From Dirofilaria immitis (lineage: Eukaryota; Nematoda; Chromadorea; Rhabditida; Onchocercidae), in NCBI GenBank assembly GCA_024305405.1, contig JAKNDB010000108.1:1008001-1072000 (forward strand): a stretch of 64,000 nucleotides of DNA. The letters run 5' to 3'. Numbering within the stretch: the first letter of the stretch is position 1; each line of letters opens with the position of its first letter. The translations under genes were made by a program, and so were the position numbers. Shown here piece after piece: positions 56,726-64,000 of the stretch. The notes beneath the pieces are model-generated. The model did not search any database, was not told where the DNA came from, and worked only from the letters and a program-made list of their open reading frames with translations.

Positions 56726-57149
56726 ATAAATAATTTTTTTGCACTAACAAAATGATTAGACATTAATTGGAATTTTTGAAGTATTCTTAAATGGTGCCCC
56801 AATAAAATATATGTAATAAAATCGTTGAAGTATTTAATGGACTTTTTAAAATTTTTGCAATCCCAAAATAAATATGTATGTTAATAAATTTTCAAGAATC
56901 GAGAAAACAATTTTCAATCTCGACCTTTTTTTTTTTTTTTAATATTTATTAGCGTATTTCAAGAATTGGAAATCGATTTTTTTTTGCTGCAAAGCAAGAA
57001 ATGGATAACATTTTGGCTTATATTTATAAATTTTTTATTGCTGAAAATAATTAACTTTCTATTCAGCTAAGCTTAATTCAATTGTTATGCTCTTGAAGCA
57101 TTTCGACAATTTTCTGCAACTTTTATTTTTGCACTACGATAAATTCTAT

Positions 57150-57455
57150 ACGATCCTGAATTCGGAATGGCTTATTTTTTTGCTCTCGATATCCATTTCA
57201 TCGGTTTTTTTTCTTGAATTAATCCTTCGGGATAGCTTGTTTTTTATTCTCAATATCTATTTCATTGGTTTTTTCTCGAATTAATGACCCAGGAGATTTT
57301 GTTTATTTGTTATTGGTTTATTTCATTTTTTTTTGTGGATCATTAATCCAGAATAGCTTTGTTTACTAACTGTGTATATCTCTTCGTTTTTTTTTTTTTT
57401 TCTCGAATAAGTGATTTGCAATAGCTTCTTTTTATTCTTGATATTCATTTTTTTG
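57150..57455. repeat. Degenerate 66-80-bp repeats, about 4 copies
   Basis: Each copy holds variants of GGGATAGCTT, then TTTTTATTCTCAATATC, ATTTCATTGG and TCTCGAATTAATGA. The 65-residue open frame at 57087-57284 overlaps the first copies, is Leu/Ile/Phe-rich and is attributed to the repeat. Confidence 0.6.
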
Positions 57456-57892
57456 GATTAATTTCAGTAAATTGATTAAGTATCTTTTTAACAATATTTA
57501 TCACTTATATTTTATCCAATATTATCAATAATTCATATATTGAATGATAACGCGATTAGCTATGATAATTTTGTAATTAATTTCCTTTTTTTTCTTTGTA
57601 TAAGAAGATTTGTCACAAATTGATCGGTGATTATCCTTTGATCAAAAAGAATTTTCCAGATTTCAAAAACTTTTTTTCCATTTATCTTCCAAGAATAATT
57701 TTTTTTTTTTGTTGTTGTTTTTATCAAGAATGATGTAAGTTTTACGTCATTAGTTCGACATTTTGATAAAGATTATCGCTTCCTGATTTGTTATAAATAT
57801 AACTTAGGAATGGAAGAGATGAATGAATTTTGTTTTGCGACTTGATGTTTGTTTGACTGTTTACATATGATCTTCCGATTCATCTTTCCATA

Positions 57893-58077
57893 ATACATAC
57901 CATTGTTATCCTGAAAAGTTATGACCTTTTGTGATAATATCATATGTCAGTGACCTTTACAAGTATTCGAAAAGCATTTCGATAATATATGCCATTGTTA
58001 TTCTGAAAAGCTATGACCTTTTGTGATAATTTCATATGTCAATGACCTTTACAAGTATTCGAAAAGCATTTCGATGC
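57893..58077. repeat. Direct duplication, about 92-bp period, upstream of sma-10
   Basis: Two near-identical copies start at CATTGTTAT (57901) and CATTGTTAT (57993) and run through the same GAAAAGCATTTCGAT ending. Each copy contains two TGACCT words 29 bases apart (57922 and 57951; 58014 and 58043). The copies differ by only a few bases, so the duplication is recent compared with the desert arrays. It lies about 1.4 kb before the start codon. Confidence 0.85.
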
Positions 58078-58461
58078 TTACCAACTTTTTGCAATTTTTG
58101 TTTTCGCTTCAAGAGATACGTATTCTCGAATTCTTCCCTATTTTTATAACCATTCCATTAAATTAACTCCTGGTCTCATTTTTCTCTACTAGATATTGCG
58201 AATAATTGATTGTGATATTTTTTTTTTTTTAAATCAAATTAAATTCTTCCAATTAACAAAATCAGAAAGAAAGAAATGAGGAAAACCATACAAACACACT
58301 TATTTCTATTTCTTGACTTTTGACCTTCTTAATAATTGACCTTCTTAATTTCAATATGAATATCTTAAAAACAAGATAACTTAGCAATAAATATTCGTTG
58401 CTATTTCTTTCCGAATATTTCCATTATTTTATAATTTTCTTTTTTTTTTTTTTGTATTTTT

Positions 58462-58512
58462 TCGGGCCGAACCGTGTCCTGCAGTAATGGACGGCTATGG
58501 CGCGATCGAGAA
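58462..58512. other. Small GC-rich island upstream of sma-10
   Basis: About 50 bases with high G+C and many CpG (CGGGCC, GAACCGTGTCC, GGCGCGATCG) sit directly after a T-rich run, in otherwise AT-rich DNA about 1 kb before the sma-10 ATG. It may be promoter-proximal or a remnant of something else. A short frame from ATG at 58486 closes after ten codons, so coding is unlikely. Confidence 0.4.
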
Positions 58513-59454
58513 AAACTAATTTTGGATTTAATTAAGAATTATTGTTGACCTTTTCCACTTTTTTCATATCAGTAAAAGATATAAATGAACAAAATTCAAT
58601 CATATATTTATCATTTGAAAATATTTTTATTTACAAATTTTTCGAAATAAAATTTAATCGAAATTTTCAGTAAATGAAGTATTCCATAGCTTTTTCAAAT
58701 ATATATTCTATTGTTTTTCGAATAAATTTCATAAATTTTGTTTACAATCCCTGATAACATCACATCCAGGAATTATGGAAAATTAGAATTACTGTACTGA
58801 AATATTTCAGGAATTTCAGGCGGGAAAAATATTAAATGATAAGAGTTGTTTATATTAATTTGTTTTTGCTTATTTATAAGATATGTTTATTTAAATCTTG
58901 ATTAGTAGCTAATAGAGATGCTTACTAAAATATCATAAAAATTTTTCGTGATTTTTATTCTTCATGTTGTTATTTACCATTATTTATTATAACTACAGTA
59001 TTATGCTATCATTTATCGTTATTTATTGTGATTGCAATATTATCAATTATGGTAATTTCAGAACGATAAATCCAACTCATATGCTGTGTTAACGATTATT
59101 TAGGATGAAAGACGAACACTAAATGAAACGATGACTTGACTCTACTTTCGTAGTGCCGTTGTCAAGAAGGAGAAGTTAGTATATACTTAAGTCTCATTTA
59201 ATAATTATAAATAATTTTTAACATTAATTTCAAATTTAAAATTGGTTTTAAGTTTTTGAAATTAATCTTCAAAGTGATAAATTTATTCATTTATAATTTT
59301 TGGTATAATTTATTAAGGTGACTGTATTCTTTTTTTTTATTGTGCTTGTATTGTTATGTATTTTATCGTTATTTGTTGTTATTTTCTTTCCTTTAACTTC
59401 TACGATGAAATCTTGAAATTTGCAGTATTTTAGCTTATCTGTCAATTAATTCGT

Positions 59455-59478
59455 TTAATTACAGGTTGTTCTAATGTG
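59455..59478 (+). promoter_or_regulatory. 3' splice site just upstream of the sma-10 ATG (spliced-leader or 5'UTR-intron acceptor)
   Basis: TTTAATTACAG ending at 59464 is a good nematode-type acceptor only 14 bases before the ATG. It could be a trans-splice (spliced leader) acceptor or the end of a 5'UTR intron. A less AT-rich stretch at 59095-59176 ending AGAA/GTTAGT is a possible 5'UTR exon for the second option. The sequence alone cannot separate the two. Confidence 0.5.
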
Positions 59479-59666
59479 ATGGGGCAATGGTTTTACGAAA
59501 ACAATCGGACGCTGATAGTTTCTACGACGATGTTTCTTCTATTTACTGGAGTGATTTGTGTAGAACGGTGTCCTGAAGAATGTCATTGTCTTGATACCCA
59601 CATCGATTGTAGTCGTCGTGGTTTAACCAATGTTCCGTTTTCACTACCGTCCTGGGCAACCACACT
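59479..59666 (+). other. sma-10: sma-10 exon 1: start, signal segment, LRRNT cap
   Basis: The exon begins with ATG at 59479 and ends in phase 2 (ACA CT) at donor GTATGA. The hydrophobic run at residues 12-28 ([18 protein letters not shown]) fits a signal peptide. A second Met at residue 18 is an alternative start giving a shorter, cleaner signal. The cysteine pattern C-P-E-E-C-H-C followed by DC is the N-terminal LRR cap. The reading frame runs on past the donor to 59751, but the read-through residues are not LRR-like, which supports splicing at 59666. Confidence 0.88.
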
Positions 59667-62600
59667 GTATGAACATTACAATATTAATTTAAACCTTCTA
59701 TTAAATAAATTGGCAAATTTAATTCCCAAAAGAAAATCCAGAACATTATGACTTATATTTTGATTTTACGCTTATATTTCCAGATATTGAAAAATTTTCA
59801 AACTATTGGTTAAAGATGAATATTAATAAAGAGCTAGAACACCCAGTAGGAAATTGCTTTGATGCAATTCTTATATTATTTGGCTAGTCAGACTAAATAT
59901 CAGAATAAGTAATTATATAATTCCTTAGTCATTAATTTGTTTGTTTTTATTTGAAATACCAATGTTATATTACTTATAGTCCGATTATATTAGATATGAG
60001 TGAGTATTATGTTAATCGTTGCAAGATTGTTGGGGAACATAAATTTTTATCGCAATATCAGATGAATTTTAAAGTGGTATGACGTATGTTTTTGCTATTT
60101 GATATAAGCCATCCATTTATCCATCTTCTCCACTTGAAAGCATATTCTCACGATGCTAAGATAATGTATTTCGAAATTAGATCACGATATAAATTATTGT
60201 TAATATTTACTTTTATAGGGAACTGCAAGGAAATTATATTGAAAAATTTTACCTACTGCTCTTGTTGGATTGGGCAGTCTTATCTCTCTGTAAGTTTCGA
60301 TGTATTATAGTTATAATGTTAGGAATATGAAATTTCGTGTTATGTAACGCTGGAATAAATTTAAAAGAGGCTTGCTTTTTCTGCTTTAGGTCGCAAAAAT
60401 TGATTGTGTTATTTCTTTTTTGTTTGACTATCAAGGAACCTCTTGATTAATCTAGTGCTTAATTGTATTATATAATTTCTAATAGTTTCACATTTATTGA
60501 AATGGATTTTTCTCGTATTTTTAGGGATCTCAGCGAGAATCAGATTGGTGGTTTTTCACGTCTTGTTTTTGCCCATACTCCTCAACTTGAAGCGCTGTAT
60601 GTCTTTTTCATAGTCTCTTCTAGAACTGTAGAACTTGATCTATTCATCCTATTGCAGTATTAAAATTCTCAAAACTGCAAATATTTGCAAATATATAACC
60701 ATTTATTAGCGAAGATTAAACAACTCAAACAATAAATTATCTAATCGGTGAAATAAGTAGTTATGAAATTAGATAATAGACACCTTACAAAGACTGATGC
60801 GCAATCGGATTTAGCGTATAGTTGCATCTTACCATTGCAGTGGCGGCTGAACTGGTCTTCATATTTAATGATAGCGTGTTCTTCTGCATGTCATTTAATA
60901 TAATGTGATTTAGCATCTTCAAATACTTTTCAGCTTGCTCCGAAAGAATCGGTTAACTTCGATTCCGCTTGGGATTGAATCGTTAGCAAATTTGCGCAAA
61001 CTTGATCTGTAAGTTTTACGTCTGTAAGACAATCTTTTTCAAACGGAAATGTTTGGGTATACTTCTACTCGAAATATCCTAATCAAGAAATAACAGGAAA
61101 AATGTCCAACTGAAACTTTTTAGCAAAGCGAACAACATTTCACAAGTTACGACCATTGATATATCACGGATCGCGAAGGTTGACGTAGTCGACTTGAGCC
61201 GTAATGTTATACGTGATTTTCCACATTTGCATGTGTTGCAAGCTGCTAATGCAAAATTACAAAATTGTATAAGTTTACATTTTTGTGAAATTTCTTCGCA
61301 ATGCTATTAATTGGAACATTTTTTCATATGGAAATAAATAAGAAATATGTCTCTTTTTTTCAAAATAAATAAGAGATGTGTCTTTTTTAAGTTTCTCGTG
61401 AATTTTGCATTTTACTCAACTTTTTCCAATGTATATTATTTCCTTACAGAGATCTCAGCAATAACCTATTAAAAACATTGCGCTCTGATACGTTCATGAT
61501 GCTGCAATCACTTCGAATTTTGAGATTATCACGTAATAAAATCGAAACTATCGAAAAAAGTGCTTTTCAAGGATTGTTTGCACTTCGATTATTGTAAGTA
61601 AACATTTAAATAAATTTTTGATATTTACATTCTTTGAGTGCACAACTGCATTGATCCTATTTTTTTTTTCAAATTGATAGATTTTCTAAAATTACATGTG
61701 ATGTTGAAATAGCAAAGCTTTTGATTTTAATTCTAAAGCATTTATATTATAGCAATGAAATATGCAATTTTCCATTAGAAGGATCTTTTTTTTTCGTTTT
61801 TAACTATCGTGTTTTGTTCAACAGATTAAGTATTTTTAGAGACCTCAGTCGTAATCGTCTCTCAGTTTTGCATGCAATGACGTTCAGTTCATTAACATCT
61901 CTTCAAAATTTATCACTGGCTCGAAATATGCTGGGTACACTTGAGGATGGAACATTCTGGGGTTTGGAACAGCTTCAGAGGTTGAATGTTGCCGAAAACC
62001 AACTGAAAGCAGTCACTGGTGGTTGGCTGTACGGGATGCATTCGCTTTTAGCTCTGTATGTATTATTTTAAATCTATGCGCAATGTACGGATTTTAGTTT
62101 ATAAGAGATCTTGAAATCAATTCTTTCCCGAAATACTGAAATCTTTCCAGTGATCTAAGCTCAAACAATGTAGCATGGATAGATTCTTCGGCCTGGTCTC
62201 TCTGCTCGACGCTTCAATGGCTAGATTTATCTTCGAATCGTCTTCGTACGCTTCCTTCATTACTCTTTAAGAAGCTTTCACGCCTGGAATATCTTTCATT
62301 AGCAGATAATCAAATCGATACGATCCATCGAAATGCAATGCGTGATTTGGATAAATTAAATTATCTGTTAGTTAATAGCTGATTTAGAAATCTATTCAGT
62401 CACTTTCTATATAATCGAGGAAAATCTGCGCTTTCAAAACTTTGCAACAAATTTTTTTCTTTTGTTTTAGTTTTATATTTCGTCACATACATTAACCTTT
62501 GATTAAAGAATGCTTTCAGTGATCTTTCTGGAAATGGACTGGCAATGTGCGTTGAAGATGAGTCAGTTCTTGCAAATACCTCTCTACCAACATTGCAAAC

Positions 62601-63792
62601 TCTCAAATTTGCTTCTAATCGAGTTCGAACGATTCCAGCACGTGCATTTGAGAATTTTCCAGCATTACAAAATCTGGATTTGACAGATAATCCTATTGCT
62701 AGCGTGCAGAATGGTGCATTTGAATCACTACATTTGAAACGACTGTAAGCTAATTTATAAGTGAAACGAGTAATTCATAAAATTATGAACAGTATTTAAC
62801 TCAAAAAAGAAAAGAATTTCTCATTCTCCGAATCTATTTTTCGAATTACAGTTTTATCAACACTTCATCTCTTGTTTGTGATTGTGAACTAAAATGGTTT
62901 TCGCGCTGGCTATTTTTGTCGAAACTGGATCGAAAAACCGTGATAATGTTGTGTTCCTATCCGATAGCGTTACGTGGTGTTGATGTTGCTGTGATTGATG
63001 ATACAAATCTGACATGTGGTATGATTTAAAGATGAAAATTTGTTATACTTCATATTTTTTAAATTAGTTTTTAGTTCCGTTTCTCTTCATGTTTATTGAA
63101 TTTAAATTATTATTTTTGAAATTCGATAATCTAAAAATTGAAATGTACTTCAGTTGATGATTCTCCTCGTCCTCGATTGCTGAATCATCCGAACGCATTA
63201 GTAAAAGCGTTGCTTGGAAATAATGTCAAATTAAATTGTACTGGCTATGGTGCAGCACCATTGGATATCAAATGGAAAGTCATTCGTGATGGACGATTTC
63301 GCTTATTATCGCATGATGCGACAACCATTTTCTTTACAATCATTCATTGGCCACAAATAGTAAGTTTTGTAATCACTTCTTTTTAGTTTTTCTGAAAAGT
63401 ACTTAAATGAAGTAATTCAACTTATTTCAGGTACGGTTACAGGACTTGCAATGGAATATCTTTTTAGTGAACTGCAACTTAGTGACATCGATTTTAGTGA
63501 TCAGGCGGAATATCAGTGTATTGTACGAAATCATTATGGCTCGGCATATTCCTTGAAGTAAGAGTTTGAGTTTTATATAGTTTCTTTTGTGCATCAATTA
63601 TTTGGTGGATAAAAAGTCATTCATTCTATCAAATCCAGAGCTAGCTATGACTTTTAGTTTATTTTTATTTAATATTTTTTTTCATTTGTAGAGTGAAGTT
63701 AATGGTCCTGCAAAAGCCACGGATTGATTATTCACCATCAAATGTATCGATTGTTCGTGGTGGTAGCGCTCGTTTAAGATGCGCTGCACAAG
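59479..63792 (+). CDS. sma-10: LRIG family receptor-like protein (SMA-10 type), 3' end outside window; exons 2, 5 and 11 each one base short
   Basis: Thirteen exons are visible: 59479-59666, 60219-60289, 60525-60596, 60934-61008, 61124-61266, 61450-61593, 61840-62055, 62151-62366, 62520-62744, 62852-63018, 63154-63359, 63431-63557 and 63692-63792. All introns are GT-AG, 71-552 bases. The product (about 651 residues here once frame is maintained) reads: hydrophobic signal segment (residues 12-28), LRRNT with C31, C35, C37, C44, about 16 leucine-rich repeats (63-450), LRRCT with a CDC motif (451-506), Ig domain 1 (C535-C605, W547) and the start of Ig domain 2 (C648). This order is diagnostic of LRIG proteins. 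Most LRR introns split the first Leu codon of a repeat after its second base, giving LRR exons of 72, 75, 144, 216 and 225 bases. Known for the family: C. elegans SMA-10 is a membrane protein promoting BMP-like (DBL-1) signalling through its receptors; vertebrate LRIGs modulate growth-factor receptors. Function here is inferred from homology. The start ATG lies 15 bases after a 3' splice site. Exons 2, 5 and 11 measure 71, 143 and 206 where 72, 144 and 207 keep frame. Confidence 0.93.
60219..60289 (+). other. sma-10: sma-10 exon 2: first LRR, with an apparent one-base deficit
   Basis: The acceptor TTTTATAG and donor GTAAGT are good. The start of the exon reads [10 protein letters not shown] in the frame set by exon 1. 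The end reads [10 protein letters not shown], a normal LRR tail, but in a different frame. The switch falls at the run GAAAAATTTT around 60240-60250. One extra A or T there would give a 72-base exon exactly like exon 3. Without it, exon 3 is read out of frame. See the frameshift finding. Confidence 0.8.
60525..61008 (+). other. sma-10: sma-10 exons 3 and 4: LRRs 2 and 3
   Basis: Exon 3 (60525-60596, 72 bases) starts with the LRR signature LDLSENQI. Exon 4 (60934-61008, 75 bases) reads [18 protein letters not shown] and ends KLDL across the intron. Both enter and leave in phase 2 with the shared Leu codon split CT/N. The donor after exon 3 is GTATGT and the acceptor before exon 4 is TTTTCAG. 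No frame problem is seen. Confidence 0.88.
61124..61266 (+). other. sma-10: sma-10 exon 5: two LRRs, one-base deficit near its 3' end
   Basis: The acceptor CTTTTTAG joins exon 4 in frame ([10 protein letters not shown], then [15 protein letters not shown]). The exon ends ...NAKLQN plus one base before GTATAAG, so it is in phase 1, while exon 6 starts with A GAT CTC AGC and needs phase 2. The first AG joined to this donor creates a stop (T+AG). One added base in the runs at 61252-61266 (AAAA or TT) would restore LQNLDLSNN. Without an indel, the second AG (61450-61451) gives a workable but LRR-irregular junction. Confidence 0.78.
61450..62744 (+). other. sma-10: sma-10 exons 6-9: main LRR block
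   Basis: Exons 61450-61593, 61840-62055, 62151-62366 and 62520-62744 encode 2, 3, 3 and 3 LRRs. Every junction is phase 2 within a Leu codon. Typical stretches are [45 protein letters not shown] and [11 protein letters not shown]. The repeat opening exon 9 ([20 protein letters not shown]) is longer than usual. Vertebrate LRIGs also have a long repeat at this place, which further supports the family call. No in-frame stops or length problems occur. Confidence 0.92.
62852..63018 (+). other. sma-10: sma-10 exon 10: LRRCT cap
   Basis: The exon encodes the C-terminal LRR cap: [13 protein letters not shown], then LCSYP and NLTC, giving the four expected cysteines (about residues 460, 462, 485, 506). 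The CDCxLKW signature is shared with vertebrate LRIG proteins. It enters in phase 2 (acceptor ATTACAG) and leaves in phase 1 (donor GTATGA). The intron phase changes exactly where the module type changes from LRR to Ig, as expected for a modular extracellular gene. Confidence 0.92.
63154..63557 (+). other. sma-10: sma-10 exons 11-12: first Ig domain, one-base deficit in exon 11
   Basis: Exon 11 (63154-63359) carries VKLNC and IKW, the first Cys and core Trp of an Ig fold. Exon 12 (63431-63557) carries the D-x-A-x-Y-x-C motif as DQAEYQC and then NHYGSAYS, close to the vertebrate LRIG sequence. The 5' part of exon 11 is in frame with exon 10; its 3' end is only sensible in a shifted frame ([10 protein letters not shown]) that joins exon 12 in phase 1. 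The break lies between 63316 and about 63334, where CCATTTTC offers a T run. Exon 11 is 206 bases where 207 is needed. Confidence 0.85.
63692..63792 (+). other. sma-10: sma-10 exon 13: start of second Ig domain
   Basis: The exon enters in phase 2 (acceptor CATTTGTAG) and leaves in phase 1 (donor GGTAAGC). It encodes the linker [20 protein letters not shown] and then ARLRCAAQG, the first Cys strand of a second Ig domain. From 63793 to the end of the window I see only intron: joins tried at the AG sites in TTTTCAG (about 63868) and TTTTAG (about 63941) run into stops. The gene therefore continues beyond 64000. Confidence 0.88.
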
Positions 63793-64000
63793 GTAAGCGT
63801 TTTTATGATTTTTTTACTTTATAAAATGTGAAAATGTAGTTATAAAATGTAGTTTGCATATTTTCAGATACTTTTTGCTAGTTGTTAGATTAGCTTATAG
63901 CGTTTTTGTCTTATCCGTTGTGAATTTTAAAAAAAATTTTAGAAGCTTGAAATTGCTAAAGGCTCCTTTTTTGAATCTTATCTCTGTTCCTCTCCTCTCT

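Larger units (their letters stand above)
58078..59478. other. Putative 5' flank of sma-10
   Basis: The spacer is less repetitive and slightly more GC-rich than the desert. Beside the GC-rich island it holds TGACCT at 58321, 58337 and 58546, and a mixed-composition stretch at 59095-59180 that could be a non-coding first exon. No ORF of note is present. The promoter assignment rests only on position. Confidence 0.35.

Noticed and set aside
57087..57284. 65-residue hydrophobic frame
   Set aside because: It overlaps the degenerate 66-80-bp repeats and its Leu/Ile/Phe content reflects T-rich sequence.
59667..59751. Read-through of exon 1 to a stop at 59751 as a short secreted LRRNT-only protein
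   Set aside because: The extra residues are not LRR-like and the GTATGA donor leads in phase to an LRR exon; splicing explains the data better.
60086..60310. Open frame giving [16 protein letters not shown] over exon 2
   Set aside because: It is a shifted-frame reading of exon 2; the LRR residues appear in the other two frames on either side of the suspected indel.
63793..64000. Possible further sma-10 exon after the TTTTCAG near 63868 or TTTTAG near 63941
   Set aside because: Joining exon 13 to either AG gives an immediate stop and no Ig-like residues; the next exon must lie beyond the window.

Overview
This window is animal genomic DNA, most likely from a nematode of the spirurid/filarial kind. 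That identification is an inference. It rests on the extreme AT-richness (by eye about one fifth G+C in the long spacer), the short GT-AG introns with T-rich TTTCAG/TTTTTAG-type 3' splice sites, and a many-exon gene encoding an LRIG/SMA-10-type protein. Another very AT-rich invertebrate cannot be excluded from one gene.

Layout. Bases 1 to about 57,900 form a gene desert. I found no recognisable protein domain, no transposase or reverse transcriptase, and no convincing tRNA or rRNA. The desert is built from AT-rich filler, A/T homopolymer runs, simple repeats ((ATC)n, (AAT)n, (GA)n/(CT)n, (GAC)n, (ACACAT)n) and more than 25 separate, mostly unrelated, degenerate tandem arrays with periods from about 20 to 230 bp. 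The most striking is a 27-copy satellite at 11,517-12,848, each unit carrying an inverted repeat and two GATA-factor-type words (TTATCA/TGATAA). The (ATC)n tract at 25,567-25,827 is followed by a reverse-complementary GAT-rich tract. Most long open frames in the desert are by-products of these repeats.

From about 57,900 the sequence becomes less repetitive. It holds a 92-bp duplication with TGACCT half-sites, a small GC-rich island at 58,462-58,512, and then the only confident gene: an LRIG family gene (sma-10 in C. elegans) on the + strand from 59,479, running off the right edge. Thirteen exons are visible. They encode a signal sequence, LRRNT, about 16 leucine-rich repeats, LRRCT, one complete Ig domain and the start of a second. 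The remaining Ig domains, transmembrane segment and tail lie beyond the window.

The main anomaly in the gene is that exons 2, 5 and 11 are each exactly one base short of the length needed to keep frame. In each, the frame break falls in or beside an A/T run, and all splice sites and the remaining exons look healthy. Homopolymer undercalls in the assembly are the simplest explanation; a young pseudogene is the alternative. In the desert, the best leads are the palindromic satellite, the pervasive TGATAA/TTATCA words, a perfect hairpin at 49,029-49,052, and one coding-like 47-codon reading frame at 29,293-29,436.
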